A stretch of DNA of 64,000 bases from Petaurus breviceps papuanus (lineage: Eukaryota > Chordata > Mammalia > Diprotodontia > Petauridae), in NCBI GenBank assembly GCA_028583685.1, contig JAMXIF010001195.1:12402200-12466199 (forward strand). Direction: 5' to 3'. Made by a program: the position numbers and the translations under genes. Positions 11,956 to 22,320 of this stretch are shown one piece after another; the first letter of the stretch is position 1, and each line of letters starts with the position of its first letter. The notes under the pieces are model-generated. The model was not told where the DNA came from, did no database searches, and worked only from the letters and a program-made list of their open reading frames with translations.

Positions 11956-12600
11956 ATAGGTTAAGAATTGAGACAAAAGATGACCTAGTTTACTGTCCCA
12001 AAAGTTGTGAGTCTGGGAGGGAAGACCCTCTAGAGTTTCTGGCCAGAACAGAAAACAAGGGTTATTTGCATTCACTCTAAGCCATCAAACCCAAACTGTG
12101 AACCACCAAGGCTTGGACTGGGACCTGTTATTGGCGATTCATTCAAAGCTAGGGTGATTTATATTGAAAGGTATAGTCAAGTAGCTCTATTTGCATCAAA
12201 ATGGGTTTTTTTAAAGCCTATTTTTTCAGAGCTGTACTTTAAGAAATTATAAATGAAAGCTGCTCAGAACAAAGAGTAAATTGTCCCAACTTTTTGAAAA
12301 AAAAATTATAAATAGAAAATTAAAAAGAAAATCTAGCCTCCAAAGTCTAAGATATCTTATAAAATATAAGCAACCAAAAGTTATGGAACAATGAAGGTGT
12401 TAACTAAGGAGTTTTGGGGTATAGCCATCATGGCTGCCTTCCCTGGTGGGAGAGATAAAGAGCTTCATAACTTGGATTCCATTGTATATTTCTTAGAAAT
12501 TATAGTGAATGTCTCACCTTTTTTTTTGCTTCACAATCAGGGCCCAACAGAACAGTTTTCTTGCCGATGTCTGGAATGGATTAATTAAATTTATTAAAAT
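11956..12600. other. Unassigned AT-rich stretch
   Basis: Contains A-rich patches at 12296-12335. Nothing recognised. Confidence 0.4.
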
Positions 12601-12619
12601 TTATGGGTATTCCTCACTT

Positions 12620-12767
12620 TTACCTTTTCTTCATTGGCCCTTATATTCATAGATGTTATAAACTCTGTTTGCTTCATATACAGGTCTGACCCTGCCATTT
12701 TTCTGCTCAAGAAGTGCCCTCACCTCCCATCCCATTCCATATGTACACGCACACATGCGAGCTCGAT

Positions 12768-12806
<39 letters not shown>

Positions 12807-13254
12807 TTTAGGCTAAAATAAACATTTCTATTTTATCCTCTGCCTCGAGCCGATTTTTACAGACTGATAACACACGACTTCCTATCACATCGTCTTTAGC
12901 CAGCCACGCTGGCCTGGTGGCTGTTCCCCATTCTGCTTCTTGCCTCCCTCTATGCCTTTGCATTCTAGACGCGTCTAGAATAATCTCTGTCTTCATCTTT
13001 ATATCTTAAGCCCTGCTTCTTTCAAGGCTCAGCTCCAGTGCCACCTTCTTCAAGAGGCTTTCTTGAGTCCCCCGATTGTTAATGCTCTCCCAACCCCTTC
13101 CATCACTGTTTTATTTTGTATGTATCCTTTGTTTACTTGCACTGTATCTCCTGATGGAACGTGAATCATCTTTAGGAAAGGGATTAATTCAGCTTTATAT
13201 TTGTTTACCCGGCACCTGACACATAGTAGGAACTGAATCAATTCCTATTAAAGA
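12620..13254 (+). repeat. L2 LINE, 3' part of ORF2 and 3' UTR
   Basis: L2 order is intact: 'tctgaccctgccatttttct', 'cagccacgctggcctggtgg', 'ctgttccccattctgcttct', 'aaggctcagctccagtgcca', 'cttcaagaggctttcttgag', 'cacctgacacatagtaggaa'. A (CA)n tract has expanded within it. Confidence 0.7.
12772..12803. repeat. (CA)n microsatellite
   Basis: Uninterrupted CA dinucleotides inside the L2 copy. Confidence 0.95.
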
Positions 13255-13520
13255 GGTAGTTAGGTGGTAAAATAGTTAGAATGCTGGACCTGTAGTCAGG
13301 AAGATGCGACTTCAAATCCTGCTTCAGACACTTACTAGCTCTGTGACCCTGGTCAAGCCACTTGACTTCTGTTTGCCCCAGTCTCCTCATTTATAATATT
13401 TAGGTTATAATACCACCTACCTCCCAGGGTTGTTGTAAAGATAAAATGAGATTTTTGTAAATGCTTTTCAAATAGTAAAGTGCTATTTAAATCCTAGCTA
13501 TCATCATCATCAGCGATTGA
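13255..13520 (+). repeat. Full-length CORE-SINE (MAR1-like)
   Basis: Complete order: head 'taaaatagttagaatgctgg', B-box-like 'ttcaaatcc', CORE 'tagctctgtgaccctggtca', 'cagtctcctcatttataata', 'ccagggttgttgtaaagata', ending 'ctagctatcatcatcatcag'. It abuts the L2 3' end. Confidence 0.75.
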
Positions 13521-13554
13521 CTGATTGATGTATATAATGTGCCTCAAAATTTGA

Positions 13555-13925
13555 TGCAGCTCCTTAGCAGTTGCATCTACTCTGGGTAGGGGCTTTTGGA
13601 GTTTTTGGTACAAGGAGATGCTTAGCACTGTCTACACATTTTCAGTTATTTCTTTCTTGTTCACCATGCAGTTCATCACTATAGTCTTTCTCTGATTCTG
13701 CGTTCTGGCATGTAGGTGACCAGGGTTCTCAAAAACTGTGCCAGTAGACTGTAAGCTCTGGCAGATCCTACCAAGCTGACTGGCAAGCTTTAAGTGTGTA
13801 TGGGCCCAGTGACAGACGCTATCCATGTCATTGGGGTCCCTGCCTAGATAAGGTCAGAAAGTTTTATCACCAGGTTGGATTCAAGACAGCTAAATGTTCA
13901 TCCACAAAAACTCAAAGGGTGTCCA
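13555..13925 (+). repeat. Unclassified dispersed repeat, copy 1
   Basis: The piece around 13730-13795 ('aagctctggcagatcctacc' followed by 'aagct') matches 41960-42000 ('aagctctggcaggtcccacc' followed by 'aagat'), so a dispersed family is present twice. The rest has no recognised family. The end points are guesses. Confidence 0.35.
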
Positions 13926-14334
13926 TCGAGGGATTGTGAGCCAGGCCACTGGAGGGAGGCACCCACAGTTATGTGTGATGGAGACGTCTTTAGCATGTTT
14001 CCTTCTTGAATTGAAAAATCTCTAGACCAGTTTATTCTCTTTCATCTAATACTGTTATTTCAAGACACTATGGCCTCACTGTGCGTCTTCTAACCATGCC
14101 TTATTCATTCCAGAGGATTGAGTCAGATTGAAAGTGAACTGCTCTCTCAGAGCCTATATAAATGGTAGGCACTGTGTGATTTTTCTGTTAGGAACTTTTG
14201 GTTGGCAGTGCATCACCAGATCAATTAAATCATGGCTATCTTGTATTTTGAAATCTTGGTGTTTATAAAGCCAAGCACAAGGAGCTCTCCAGAGGACTGC
14301 TGCTGTGAACAGCTTTAAGGTTCTGATTACATAG

Positions 14335-15395
14335 TATAGTGAACTCTCTATTTATTCAACAGTAAATTAAAACAAAACATTTACAGAAACCAAAGTACAG
14401 TATTCACAATGTTATAACAAGTTATCACTAAAGTGGCCACATAGTCTTCATCAAAGTGGCCACATAGTTTTAAAGAAAAGATATCCTTCAGTAAATGCTT
14501 ATTAACTAGGTCATCCTTAAGGAGCAGGCCTCCTTAAGGGAAGCAAAGTACAAAGGTCAAAATGCTCCACCCCTAGGTCACAGTAAATCATAAATCTTCT
14601 CAGTCAGTATTAAGTACCCAAGAAGAGGTCTTTTCATCTTGACTGGAGGCTGGCTCTCAGATTCCATAGTTCTTCTTCCATGGGTCCAGCTCCCTGGATC
14701 TACCCAACTGTCACCTGGATTCACAGGCAGGCAGCTCTCGGTTTCTTGTCCAGTTCCTTGTCCAGCTCTCATTCCATATTGAAGCTCACAGTGTTCAGTC
14801 CACCACAGTTCCCGTTTCTAGGAAGACAAATCTTAACAGAGCCAAACAACATGCAAGCACATTGCCAGCACCATCATCAATTCACTATCTGCCTATGAAA
14901 CCAACACAGACCCACATGTGAGGTCTGAGAACTCAACACAAATTGTCAGTACAGCCTCAGGACCTCTGAATCCCTGCTCCAGGACTTCTGTAAACAGACA
15001 ACAAGAAAATCCTCTTTCAGGGCTTCTGTATGATGTATCACAAACAAAAATCAGCACAAACAAAACGGACAGGCAGAGTGCCTGGCCACCACAAAGTTCC
15101 CCTTCTCAATTCTGCCCACCACAAGTGCTCTCTTGTCAATTCTGCGCTCTCCCAACGTGGGCTTTTCCTTATGTATGGGCATTAGCTTCTCCCCTTCCTA
15201 TTGTATCAGCAACAGGGGTTCACAAGTTCTGGGGTTCACAAGTTCTCTTTCTTAACAAAGACTTGATATATTCATGGGCAAAGCTTAAAAGAAACTTGAA
15301 CTGACACTAAGCACTAAATAATTAAATAGCTGAAACAAGACGTTAAGTACTTCTTTGTTTGCCATTACAGAGTTCTGCCTTGCTGTTAACTGTCT
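14335..15395 (-). mobile_element. LTR-like fossil inserted in L2
   Basis: This block interrupts the L2 that resumes at about 15400. On the minus strand it would open with TGTAATGG, the same eight bases that open the nested LTR at 52829, and it carries an AATAAA near its far end at about 14347-14352. It also contains short direct repeats (14432-14469 and 15215-15246). The left boundary and a TSD could not be fixed, so the LTR call is tentative. No internal retroviral genes are seen. Confidence 0.35.
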
Positions 15396-15990
15396 TCTGG
15401 AGTTCCAGATATGAATTTCCAATTGCCTGTTGTCTGTCTGCTTGGCTATCCTGCTGGTATCTCACATTCTACATGCTTACAACTCACTTTATCGTCTGTA
15501 ATATATCCCCAATGTCTTCACCATTCCTGTAGTTTTCTTGGTTTGTTGGCTCCACTTTGTCTTCATGTCCCATGTCCATTTGGTAATGTCATCCTGTTAA
15601 CTGTGTCTTTTCAGCATCTCTGGTATTCATCTTCTCCTTACTACCCCCATCTGCTGACTTGCCATTCAGGACCTTCCAGAATTTGGCTCCAAACTACATT
15701 CACTGTTTTGCTTCACGCCGCTCCAGCTCATTTACTTTCTTTTATAGACAGACTGGACTTTCACCGCTGTACATTCCTGCCTCTGACTCTTTTCCTTATG
15801 TTTCTTTTTATACCTGGACTGCTTAGCCCCCCTACTTCTGCAAAAATGTCTGCAGCCTGAAATCATGAGGCTCAAATACTCTTTCTACCATGAAATATTG
15901 GCAAATCTCATAACCAGGATTATTTCTTCCTTATTTGAATTTACAGTACTTTGTGTCTGTTTTATACTATTTATTAGTACTTGAATTTGT
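15396..15990 (+). repeat. L2 LINE ORF2 fragment
   Basis: 'ccagatatgaatttccaatt' and following text match the L2 coding order downstream of the reverse transcriptase core. The frame is broken and no intact protein remains; the open stretch 15411-15860 is not a gene. Confidence 0.55.
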
Positions 15991-15999
15991 CAGTGCAGT

Positions 16000-16110
16000 C
16001 GGGTGGAAAGAATGCCAATTCCAGAGTCAGAGGAACCATGCATGACCTTGTTGAATTAGACGACCTCTCTGGGTTCTTCCCATTCTATGTCTGTGATTCT
16101 GACATTGCAT
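16000..16110 (+). repeat. CORE-SINE fragment with internal deletion
   Basis: 'ggtggaaagaatgccaattc', 'cagagtcagaggaaccatgc', then directly the distal 'gacctctctgggttcttccc' and 'tgtctgtgattctgac'. Confidence 0.45.
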
Positions 16111-16119
16111 GTCACTGGT

Positions 16120-16748
16120 GAGTCCACAGGCATTTGTTAAGTATCTCCTGTGTACCAAGCACTGTGCTAGGTGCTGAGGAGACAAAAAGGAACAAAAGAC
16201 AGCCCCTGCCTTCAAAGAGGGGAGGCGACACCTGAAGACTATGTCAAGCAAACTATATACGGACAAATGGGAAATAACAATGAAAAGGGAAGGTAGGCGG
16301 TGCAGTGAATAGAGTCAGGAAGACTCATCTTCCTGAGTTCAACATTTACTAGCTGTGTGACCCTGGGCCATCGCATAAGCCTTTTTGCCTCAGTTTCCTT
16401 CTCTGTAAAATGATTGGGAAAAATAAATGGGAAACTATTATCTTTGCCAAGAAAACCCTAAATGGGGTCACAGAGAGTCGGATGTGATTGAATCAAGGGC
16501 ACAACAACAATGACGGCCAATTGGAAGGCACTAGAGTTAAGAGAGGTTGGCAGAGGTTTTCTGTAGAAGGGGGATTCCAGTTGGGACTTCCGGGAAGCCA
16601 GGAGGCAGAGAGGAGGAGGGAGATGTGGAAGATCTGAGAGATGAGAGGAGCTGCAAGGAGGCCGGTGTCACTGGATGGGAGTGTGATGGGGAAGTGTAAG
16701 AAGACTGGATAAGGGGTGGTGGGGAGGTAGGGTAGGTGAGAGCACTTC
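16120..16748 (-). repeat. L2 LINE 3' end, antisense, split by a SINE
   Basis: Antisense L2 3' UTR: 'ctgtgtaccaagcactgtgc', 'taggtgctgaggagacaaaa', 'ctgccttcaaagaggggagg'. It resumes after the SINE with 'ggaaggcactagagttaaga' and 'ggccggtgtcactggatggg'. Confidence 0.7.
16283..16508 (+). repeat. CORE-SINE with RTE-type tail
   Basis: tRNA-like head 'ggtgcagtgaatagagtcag', CORE 'ctagctgtgtgaccctgggc', then the RTE-like tail 'ccaagaaaaccctaaatggg' and 'gtcacagagagtcggatgtg', ending in CAA repeats. The 'gagtcgga' tail is the hallmark of mobilisation by an RTE LINE. It lies inside the L2 and is therefore younger. Confidence 0.75.
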
Positions 16749-16754
16749 GGAATG

Positions 16755-17125
16755 CCAAGTAGAGAGCACTTACTGGATTGTAAGCTCTTTCGGGGCAGGG
16801 ATGGGTGCTGTCTATTCATCTTGATCTCTCTAACACCTCACTTTGCATGTAGCAGGCTTCTTTCAGAGGCTCATCTTCTAGTTGCCATAGTCGACCTCTC
16901 CCCCACCCCACCCTTCACTGCAACTACCTTGTGCTTAACTACTTTTCATTTGTTTTTATTTCTTTTATAACTGTACTCTGTGCATTTACACATGTCCTCT
17001 CCCCTATTAGAATGAAATTTTTTTCTGACTCAGGATTTTCAAACCTTGTACTTGTATCCCCAGGGCACAGTACCTAGCATATATTAATAATGCTTAATTA
17101 AATGATTGATTAAAAAAACCCAATA
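16755..17125 (+). repeat. L2 LINE 3' end
   Basis: 'ctggattgtaagctctttcg', 'tgtatccccagggcacagta' and 'ataatgcttaattaaatgat' mark the L2 terminus. It faces the previous antisense L2. Confidence 0.6.
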
Positions 17126-18300
17126 ACAGCAAAGCTGGAAAGTAGCCCTATGAATACATGCATTTGTACTTGTAAACATTTTCTTTAATATGTGTATTTT
17201 GTATGTTTCCCTTCCTGCTTGTTTTGAGACCTAGAATGTGAAAATGATTATTCTAGAGGATGCCGAAAATCATCAGTAAATTGTAGTATGATTTTATCAA
17301 AAGGAAGGGGGGTGGGGACATTCATAATGTGTAAAGTTGGGGTCTGAGTGGCCCATTTTTAATGTTTTACTCTTATTTAAGATGTTTTAAATTTGACTTA
17401 ATGTGACAATGTTTTACTCTCTGTTTAATTACTTTCCTTGCTTGGTTTGAGTAATACTTCCTTTTCATTTGTTTGTTTTTGTTAATTTTTTTAAGACTTT
17501 TAAAATATGCCTTTGAATTCTGTTTTCTTGTTTATCCTGGAAGGCGTCTCTTTTGTACTTATGTTGACCCTCTCATGCCCCCTTTTCACCTCTATAAAGC
17601 TGCTATAGAAAGCCTTGGCAAGGCAGATCGGTGCATGTTTGTCCTGCTTCAAAGCAGTGTGAGGCGGGCCTATCTCGTGAGCTTCACAGTTCTGAGCTTC
17701 AGTAGGCTACGCCAACTGGTGGCTACGCCAACTGGTGTCTACACTACATTCAGCACTGATGTGGTGAATCCTTTGGGCACTGGGGAGCCGTTAGGTTGCC
17801 TACGGAGCACCAAATTAGCCCATGTCAGAAATGAACAGGTCAGAGCTCCTGTGATGGGAAGTGAAATTAGGCCCTTGAGTAAGTAACTCCTGCACTTCTA
17901 GCCAGGGTGAGGAGGAGATGAAAATCCAATTAAAAAGCCCGTTACATTGTGTTTCTCTTGGATTGCCACAGAAGCTTGGGGAGCAGGCTCTAAAATGAAT
18001 GATTACCAAGCATATCCTCCAGAGGTACCTTTTCTCCTAGACAAACACATTGTGGCAAATTCTTTGGGATGTGTGAATTGTTACTGGATTGTATGGAAAT
18101 GCCTGCTTTGGGAGGCGGAATGTTGCTGTCACACCTGGAAGATCTGGCCTCTTTCATTCCCTTTTCAGTAGCCAGACTTATGAGATGCTTAATCATTTTG
18201 GCTTTTCAGGGCTTCAATTCATTCTTCAACAAATTCCTAAATTGTTCTGCCCATAAATATATATATCCATGGAATCATCTGTATTAAGTGGTGCTTGGTG
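17126..18300. other. Repeat-poor stretch with a long unsupported ORF
   Basis: No repeat recognised. The plus strand is open for 137 codons at 17473-17886, the longest non-repeat frame seen before 60 kb, but the composition is unremarkable and no domain is visible. It includes a short tandem duplication around 17707-17738 (unit 'gctacgccaactggtg' or close). Probably non-coding. Confidence 0.3.
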
Positions 18301-18304
18301 CATG

Positions 18305-18345
18305 GTGTGTGTGTGTGTGTGTGTGTGTGTTTGTGTGTTTTATAT
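18305..18345. repeat. (TG)n microsatellite
   Basis: About thirteen TG units, then TTTGTGTGTTTT. Confidence 0.95.
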
Positions 18346-18374
18346 ACTTTTACAAAGAAGACTCTTCATAATTT

Positions 18375-18555
18375 TGCAAATTAGAGTCAGGAAGTCTAGA
18401 TTCAAATCTTGTCTTTGATACTTCCTAGCTATGTGATCCAGGTAAGTTCCTCAGTCTCAATGAGCCCTAATTATTCATCTGTAAAATGGGAGTAATAATA
18501 CGTAACGTATTCTGCAAACTTTGAAGTACTCTTCATGTTACTTGTCATTATTAAT
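18375..18555 (+). repeat. CORE-SINE/MIR
   Basis: 'agagtcaggaagtctagatt', 'ttcctagctatgtgatccag', 'tcatctgtaaaatgggagta', then 'ttctgcaaactttgaagtac'. Confidence 0.6.
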
Positions 18556-18649
18556 ACCAGAATAAAGAATCCATTTATCCAATTGAAAGAGGTGGTCTGC
18601 TGATCTTGAGTTTGTCCTTTGTGTCTCCACTAACTCCTTTGGCATTGCT

Positions 18650-19850
18650 GCAGTGCTTCAGGGACCTGGTCAGAAGGGCCATGGTTATTGTTTGTTTCTG
18701 TATGTTGTGCATTTTTGTAATACTCAAGATAGTTTAGCCAGTCACAGTTCTTCTTTGAACAGTATTGCTGTTGCTGTATCCGACATTCTCTTGGTTCGGC
18801 TCATTTCACTCTGTTATTTCATGCGAGTCTTTCCATGTTTTTCTAAAATCACCCTGCTCATCATTTCTTACATCACAGTAGTGTTCCATCACCATTATCT
18901 ACCAGCTTGTTTAGCCATTCCCCAACTGATGGGCTTCCCCTCAGTTTCCAATACTTTGCCACTACGAAGAAAGCTACTATAAATATTTCAGAACATATAG
19001 GTTCTTTTCCTTTGATCCTTATTACCTTCTGAAACAGACCTAATACCGTAGTGGTATTGCTGGGTTAAAGGGTATTCACAGTTTTCTAACTCTTTGGACA
19101 TAATTCCAGATATTTTTCCAAAATGCTTGGATCATTTCACAGTTCCACCAGTAGTGTATTGGACCAGTAGTTCAATTTTTTCATGTCCCCTCTGACATTT
19201 GTCATTTTTGCCTTCTATCATTTTAGCCAATCTGCTAGGCTTAAGATGATACTTCAAAGTTGTTTCAATTTGCATTTCTCTATTCAATAATGATTTAGAG
19301 CATTTTATTTTATTTTATTTTATTTTTTAGCAATCGGGGTTAAGTAACTTGCTCAAGGTTACACAGCCAGTTTTTTCTGGGTGTGGTGCTGAGTGTCTGA
19401 GCCCGGGATTCGATTCCCAGGTCATCCCAACACTGGAGCCGGTGCTCTTACTGGCTGAGCCACCTGGCCAACCCTAAGCAATTGGGGTTAAGTAACTTGC
19501 TCAAGGTTACAGGGCCAGGTGTTTCTGGGTGGGTGCTAAGTGTCTGAGCCTGGGATTCAATCTCCAGGTCATCCTGACACTGGAGCTGGTGCTCTTACTT
19601 GCTGTGCTACCTGGCCACCCAATTTAGAGCATTTTAAAATATGATTGTATATAGTTCTTATTTCTTTATCCAGAAACTACCCATTCATATCCTTGGACTA
19701 TTTATCAATTAGAAAATGACTCTCATTCTTATCAATTTGACTAAGTTCACTATATATTTAAGATATGAGACTTCTATCTGAGAAATTGTCTATAAAATTT
19801 GTTCCCCAGTTTTCTTCTTTGCTTCAGGCTATGCTATGAATCTAAGGCTA
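18650..19850 (-). repeat. L1 LINE, 5'-truncated, antisense
   Basis: Carries the recurrent antisense marsupial L1 phrases 'tcatcatttcttacatcaca', 'ttagccattccccaactgat', 'tagtggtattgctgggttaa', 'cccattcatatccttggact'. The same order recurs at 40495, 59199 and 61910. A dimeric SINE splits it at 19308-19621. No intact ORF2 remains. Confidence 0.75.
19308..19621 (-). mobile_element. Dimeric tRNA-related SINE, full dimer
   Basis: Two head-to-tail units on the minus strand. Reading + coordinates, a (TTTTA)n/T-rich tail is followed by the 3' unit and then the 5' unit. A perfect 15-bp TSD, atttagagcatttta, lies at 19293-19307 and 19622-19636. The 3' unit has 'tgggtgtggtgctgag' and 'ggctgagccacctgg'. 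The 5' unit has 'tgggtgggtgctaag' and 'gctgtgctacctgg'. These unit-specific differences recur in the copies at 45000 and 60205. The TSD site resembles an L1-type endonuclease target (TT/TAAAA on the minus strand), so L1 machinery probably mobilised it. Confidence 0.88.
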
Positions 19851-20194
19851 AAATAAACAGTCTATTCTTGGAGGCTTTTTTTTGATATTACAGTTGCCTG
19901 GTCAGTTGTTTAAACCCTAGTAAATGCATTGACCTGGGTGTCTTTGCATAGCTTACCCATCTAGTTTTCCTTATGGTGCCGTGTAACCAATTTACCAAAA
20001 CTCTCTCAAGTCTACATCACCTAGACTGATCACATGTATGGAGTAGAGGAAGCACTTCTCAAAAAAAAAATCTTTTTTTGAAGGACTGAAGTTGAAGTGA
20101 GGACCAGGAAACATCACCTGTTTGTGACTTCCTACTGAGTTTTTCTGTGTCCCCATCTTAGAAATGTGGCCATAAAACACAAGTTTATCTTAAA

Positions 20195-20365
20195 AGTACA
20201 TAGAATTAGAGAATTAGGAAAACACAAGAACTGAAAAGCACCTCAAAGACTGTCATGGCCCTTCTAATTTTCTGGATAAGGAAACCAAATCCCAGAAAGG
20301 AAAAGTGACTTATTAATGGTAGGTCTTCAGGCTCTAGTGCAGCAGTATTTTCTGTACATGCTAGA
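20195..20365 (-). repeat. MIR3-like SINE, antisense
   Basis: 'agaactgaaaagcacctcaa', 'ttttctggataaggaaacca' and 'ggtaggtcttcaggctctag' follow the family order. Confidence 0.5.
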
Positions 20366-20634
20366 TTAAAATACTAGTCCAGGCGTGACATACAAATTAG
20401 TCTTATTAATATTTACCAACCTGGACTCTGAAAACTAAAAAAAAAATTAATAATTACTATATTTGTGTAGTTTCAGCCTAAAATAATTGCATTGATACAA
20501 TCTGAATGAATTAATGCTGTTTTGCCCACATCTTTTTTTCCTTTCTGTGTGAAAGATCTGTGATCTTAGTGTGAGGACCTCCCTATATGGAAACTCCTTC
20601 CACTAATGCAGATCTTAAACCATCTATTATATTA

Positions 20635-20765
20635 CTTAATACAAAAGTCTAGACAGTTGTATGAGGCACGTAGAGACTTGCTCAGGGTCATATAATCAGA
20701 GAGAAGGTTTGAACTTAGGTGTTCTTGACTCTGAGTCCAGAATTTTAGCTGTTATTAGACCTTCC
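20635..20765 (-). repeat. CORE-SINE fragment, antisense
   Basis: 'gacttgctcagggtcatata', 'gtttgaacttaggtgttctt', 'gactctgagtccagaatttt'. Confidence 0.55.
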
Positions 20766-20931
20766 CTCTTATTTCCTTCATATCACATTGTCAATGTTAC
20801 ATATTTACAGCTGTAGGCTTAAATTTGTGGATATTTGACTCTGCCAAAAGTCAGAGCCTCTATCTGTCTACCTGAAGATCCCTATGAAAAATCAGATCAA
20901 AGTGGAAAAGGTAGACAAGGAAGAAATTCTC

Positions 20932-20953
20932 CCTCCCTCCCTCCCTCCCTCTT
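20932..20953. repeat. (CCCT)n microsatellite
   Basis: Five consecutive CCCT units. Confidence 0.9.
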
Positions 20954-21479
20954 TAGGTTGTGGGCAAATGAGCCATGACTCTTTTAATGGTAGCGGAAGC
21001 ACTCACTACTTTGTTTATTCAGTAGAATATCATTGTGGGTTAAAAAAAATAGCATAAATACCGAAAGTTAGTCAGTGATATATTGCTTGGAAGTTATTGA
21101 TGTTGTGTGGCTTCCAGAATAAATTTATGTATTTACTCATAAATCACATGAGAATATATCAGTGACTAAGTTGGGCCTGGGAAATAAAATACTGAGATCT
21201 TCTATCATGTTGGTGGAAAGGTTTGTGAATTTATTGATGGTTTGCCCCTCACTTTTCTCATTTCCTCTCAAATCCTGATTATTCCTGGACATCTCATAGC
21301 CTATAGAACATGTATGGATACCAAATCGTAGCAGCTTAAATTAGTATGTCACACATTGAACCCACTCCCTGAATTCCAGATCCTCTCTTCTGTAGCAATT
21401 TCAAGTTGTGTATAATCTCAGAATGGTTTCTTAGAATGGATTTTTATCTTAGTTCTATAGACTCGAGACATCACCTTGC

Positions 21480-21740
21480 CTCTCAGAGGCAGCTGGTTGG
21501 TACAGTGCATAGAGTGCTAGGCCTAGGGTCAAGAAGCCCCAAGTTCCAGTATGACTTCAGACATTAGCTGTGTCACTCTGGGCAAGTCACTTAACCCCCC
21601 GCCTGCCTCAGTTTCCTCAGCTGTAAAATGAGGTTCAAGGTGGTGGTGAGGCTTAAATGAGATCATATTTATAAAATGCTTAGCACAGTGCCTGGCACAT
21701 AGTAGATATGTGATAAGTGCTATTTCCTTCCTCAATCTTG
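21480..21740 (+). repeat. CORE-SINE, near full length
   Basis: Head 'ggcagctggttggtacagtg', CORE 'gggcaagtcacttaaccccc', 'tcctcagctgtaaaatgagg', tail 'gtgcctggcacatagtagat'. The tail matches the L2 3' end, as expected for SINEs mobilised by L2. Confidence 0.75.
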
Positions 21741-21794
21741 AGTTGTAGATATTGGGAGATGAGTATTTCTCTTAGCCTTTTATTCTTCACCTTT

Positions 21795-21953
21795 TTTTTT
21801 TTTTTGGAGTGGGGAAGGCAAGACAATTGGGGTTAAGTGACTTGCCCAGGGTCACACAGCTAGTAAATGTGTCAAGTGTCTGAGACTGGATTTGAACTCA
21901 GTTCTTCCTGACTCCAGGGCCGATGCTCTATTCACTGCGCCACCTAGCCGCCC
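21795..21953 (-). mobile_element. Short poly(A) CORE-SINE (WSINE1-like)
   Basis: Antisense copy with a T-run tail, 'aattggggttaagtgacttg' and head 'actgcgccacctagccgccc'. A perfect 15-bp TSD, ttattcttcaccttt, lies at 21780-21794 and 21954-21968. This is the monomeric marsupial SINE that ends right after the CORE with poly(A), and is closely related to the dimer units. Confidence 0.85.
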
Positions 21954-22139
21954 TTATTCTTCACCTTTAAAATTGAGCAGTTGGATTAGATAGAACTCTG
22001 AAGTTCCTTTCCATAATATTATGTTTCTAGGTTAAAGGGACTGGAAGGGGATTCATCCTGTGATTTCATTGGCAGAGCAATCCTTCTGCAGTCTCTAGAG
22101 TTGCTTACCGGAAAGAGGACAAAACATCACCCTTGTAAT

Positions 22140-22320
22140 GTCATAGGTCCTCTTCAGGAATGCAGGATGAACAGCAACAAGGTGACAAAAACATGTGACT
22201 GCTGCAAGCTGACTGAAGTGTGATTGGGAAACAGTTATCAGAATAAATAAAATAAAGTAAATAATATTACAACTTAAAATTTAGTTCCTGCAGGGATCCT
22301 TATGTGCCGATTATGCATCC
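22140..22320 (+). mobile_element. hAT-like non-autonomous DNA transposon remnant
   Basis: 'gtgtgattgggaaacagtta' and 'gcagggatccttatgtgccg' flank an AT-rich centre. A second copy at 30314-30495 has the same order ('atgtgattgggaaacatata' and 'tcaggggtccttttttat'). Terminal repeats are too worn to define. Confidence 0.38.

Noticed and set aside
15411-15860. 149-codon plus-strand open frame
   Set aside because: Overlaps L2 ORF2 fragment text and has no intact domain; it is a reading of degraded LINE sequence.
17590-17760. Possible small RNA gene (GC-richer, hairpin-like text)
   Set aside because: I could not match it to 7SK, Y RNA or snRNA from memory, and no pol III boxes or terminator are in place.
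20932-20953. Short tandem repeat considered as a CRISPR-like or minisatellite array
   Set aside because: Only a tetranucleotide run; no spacers.
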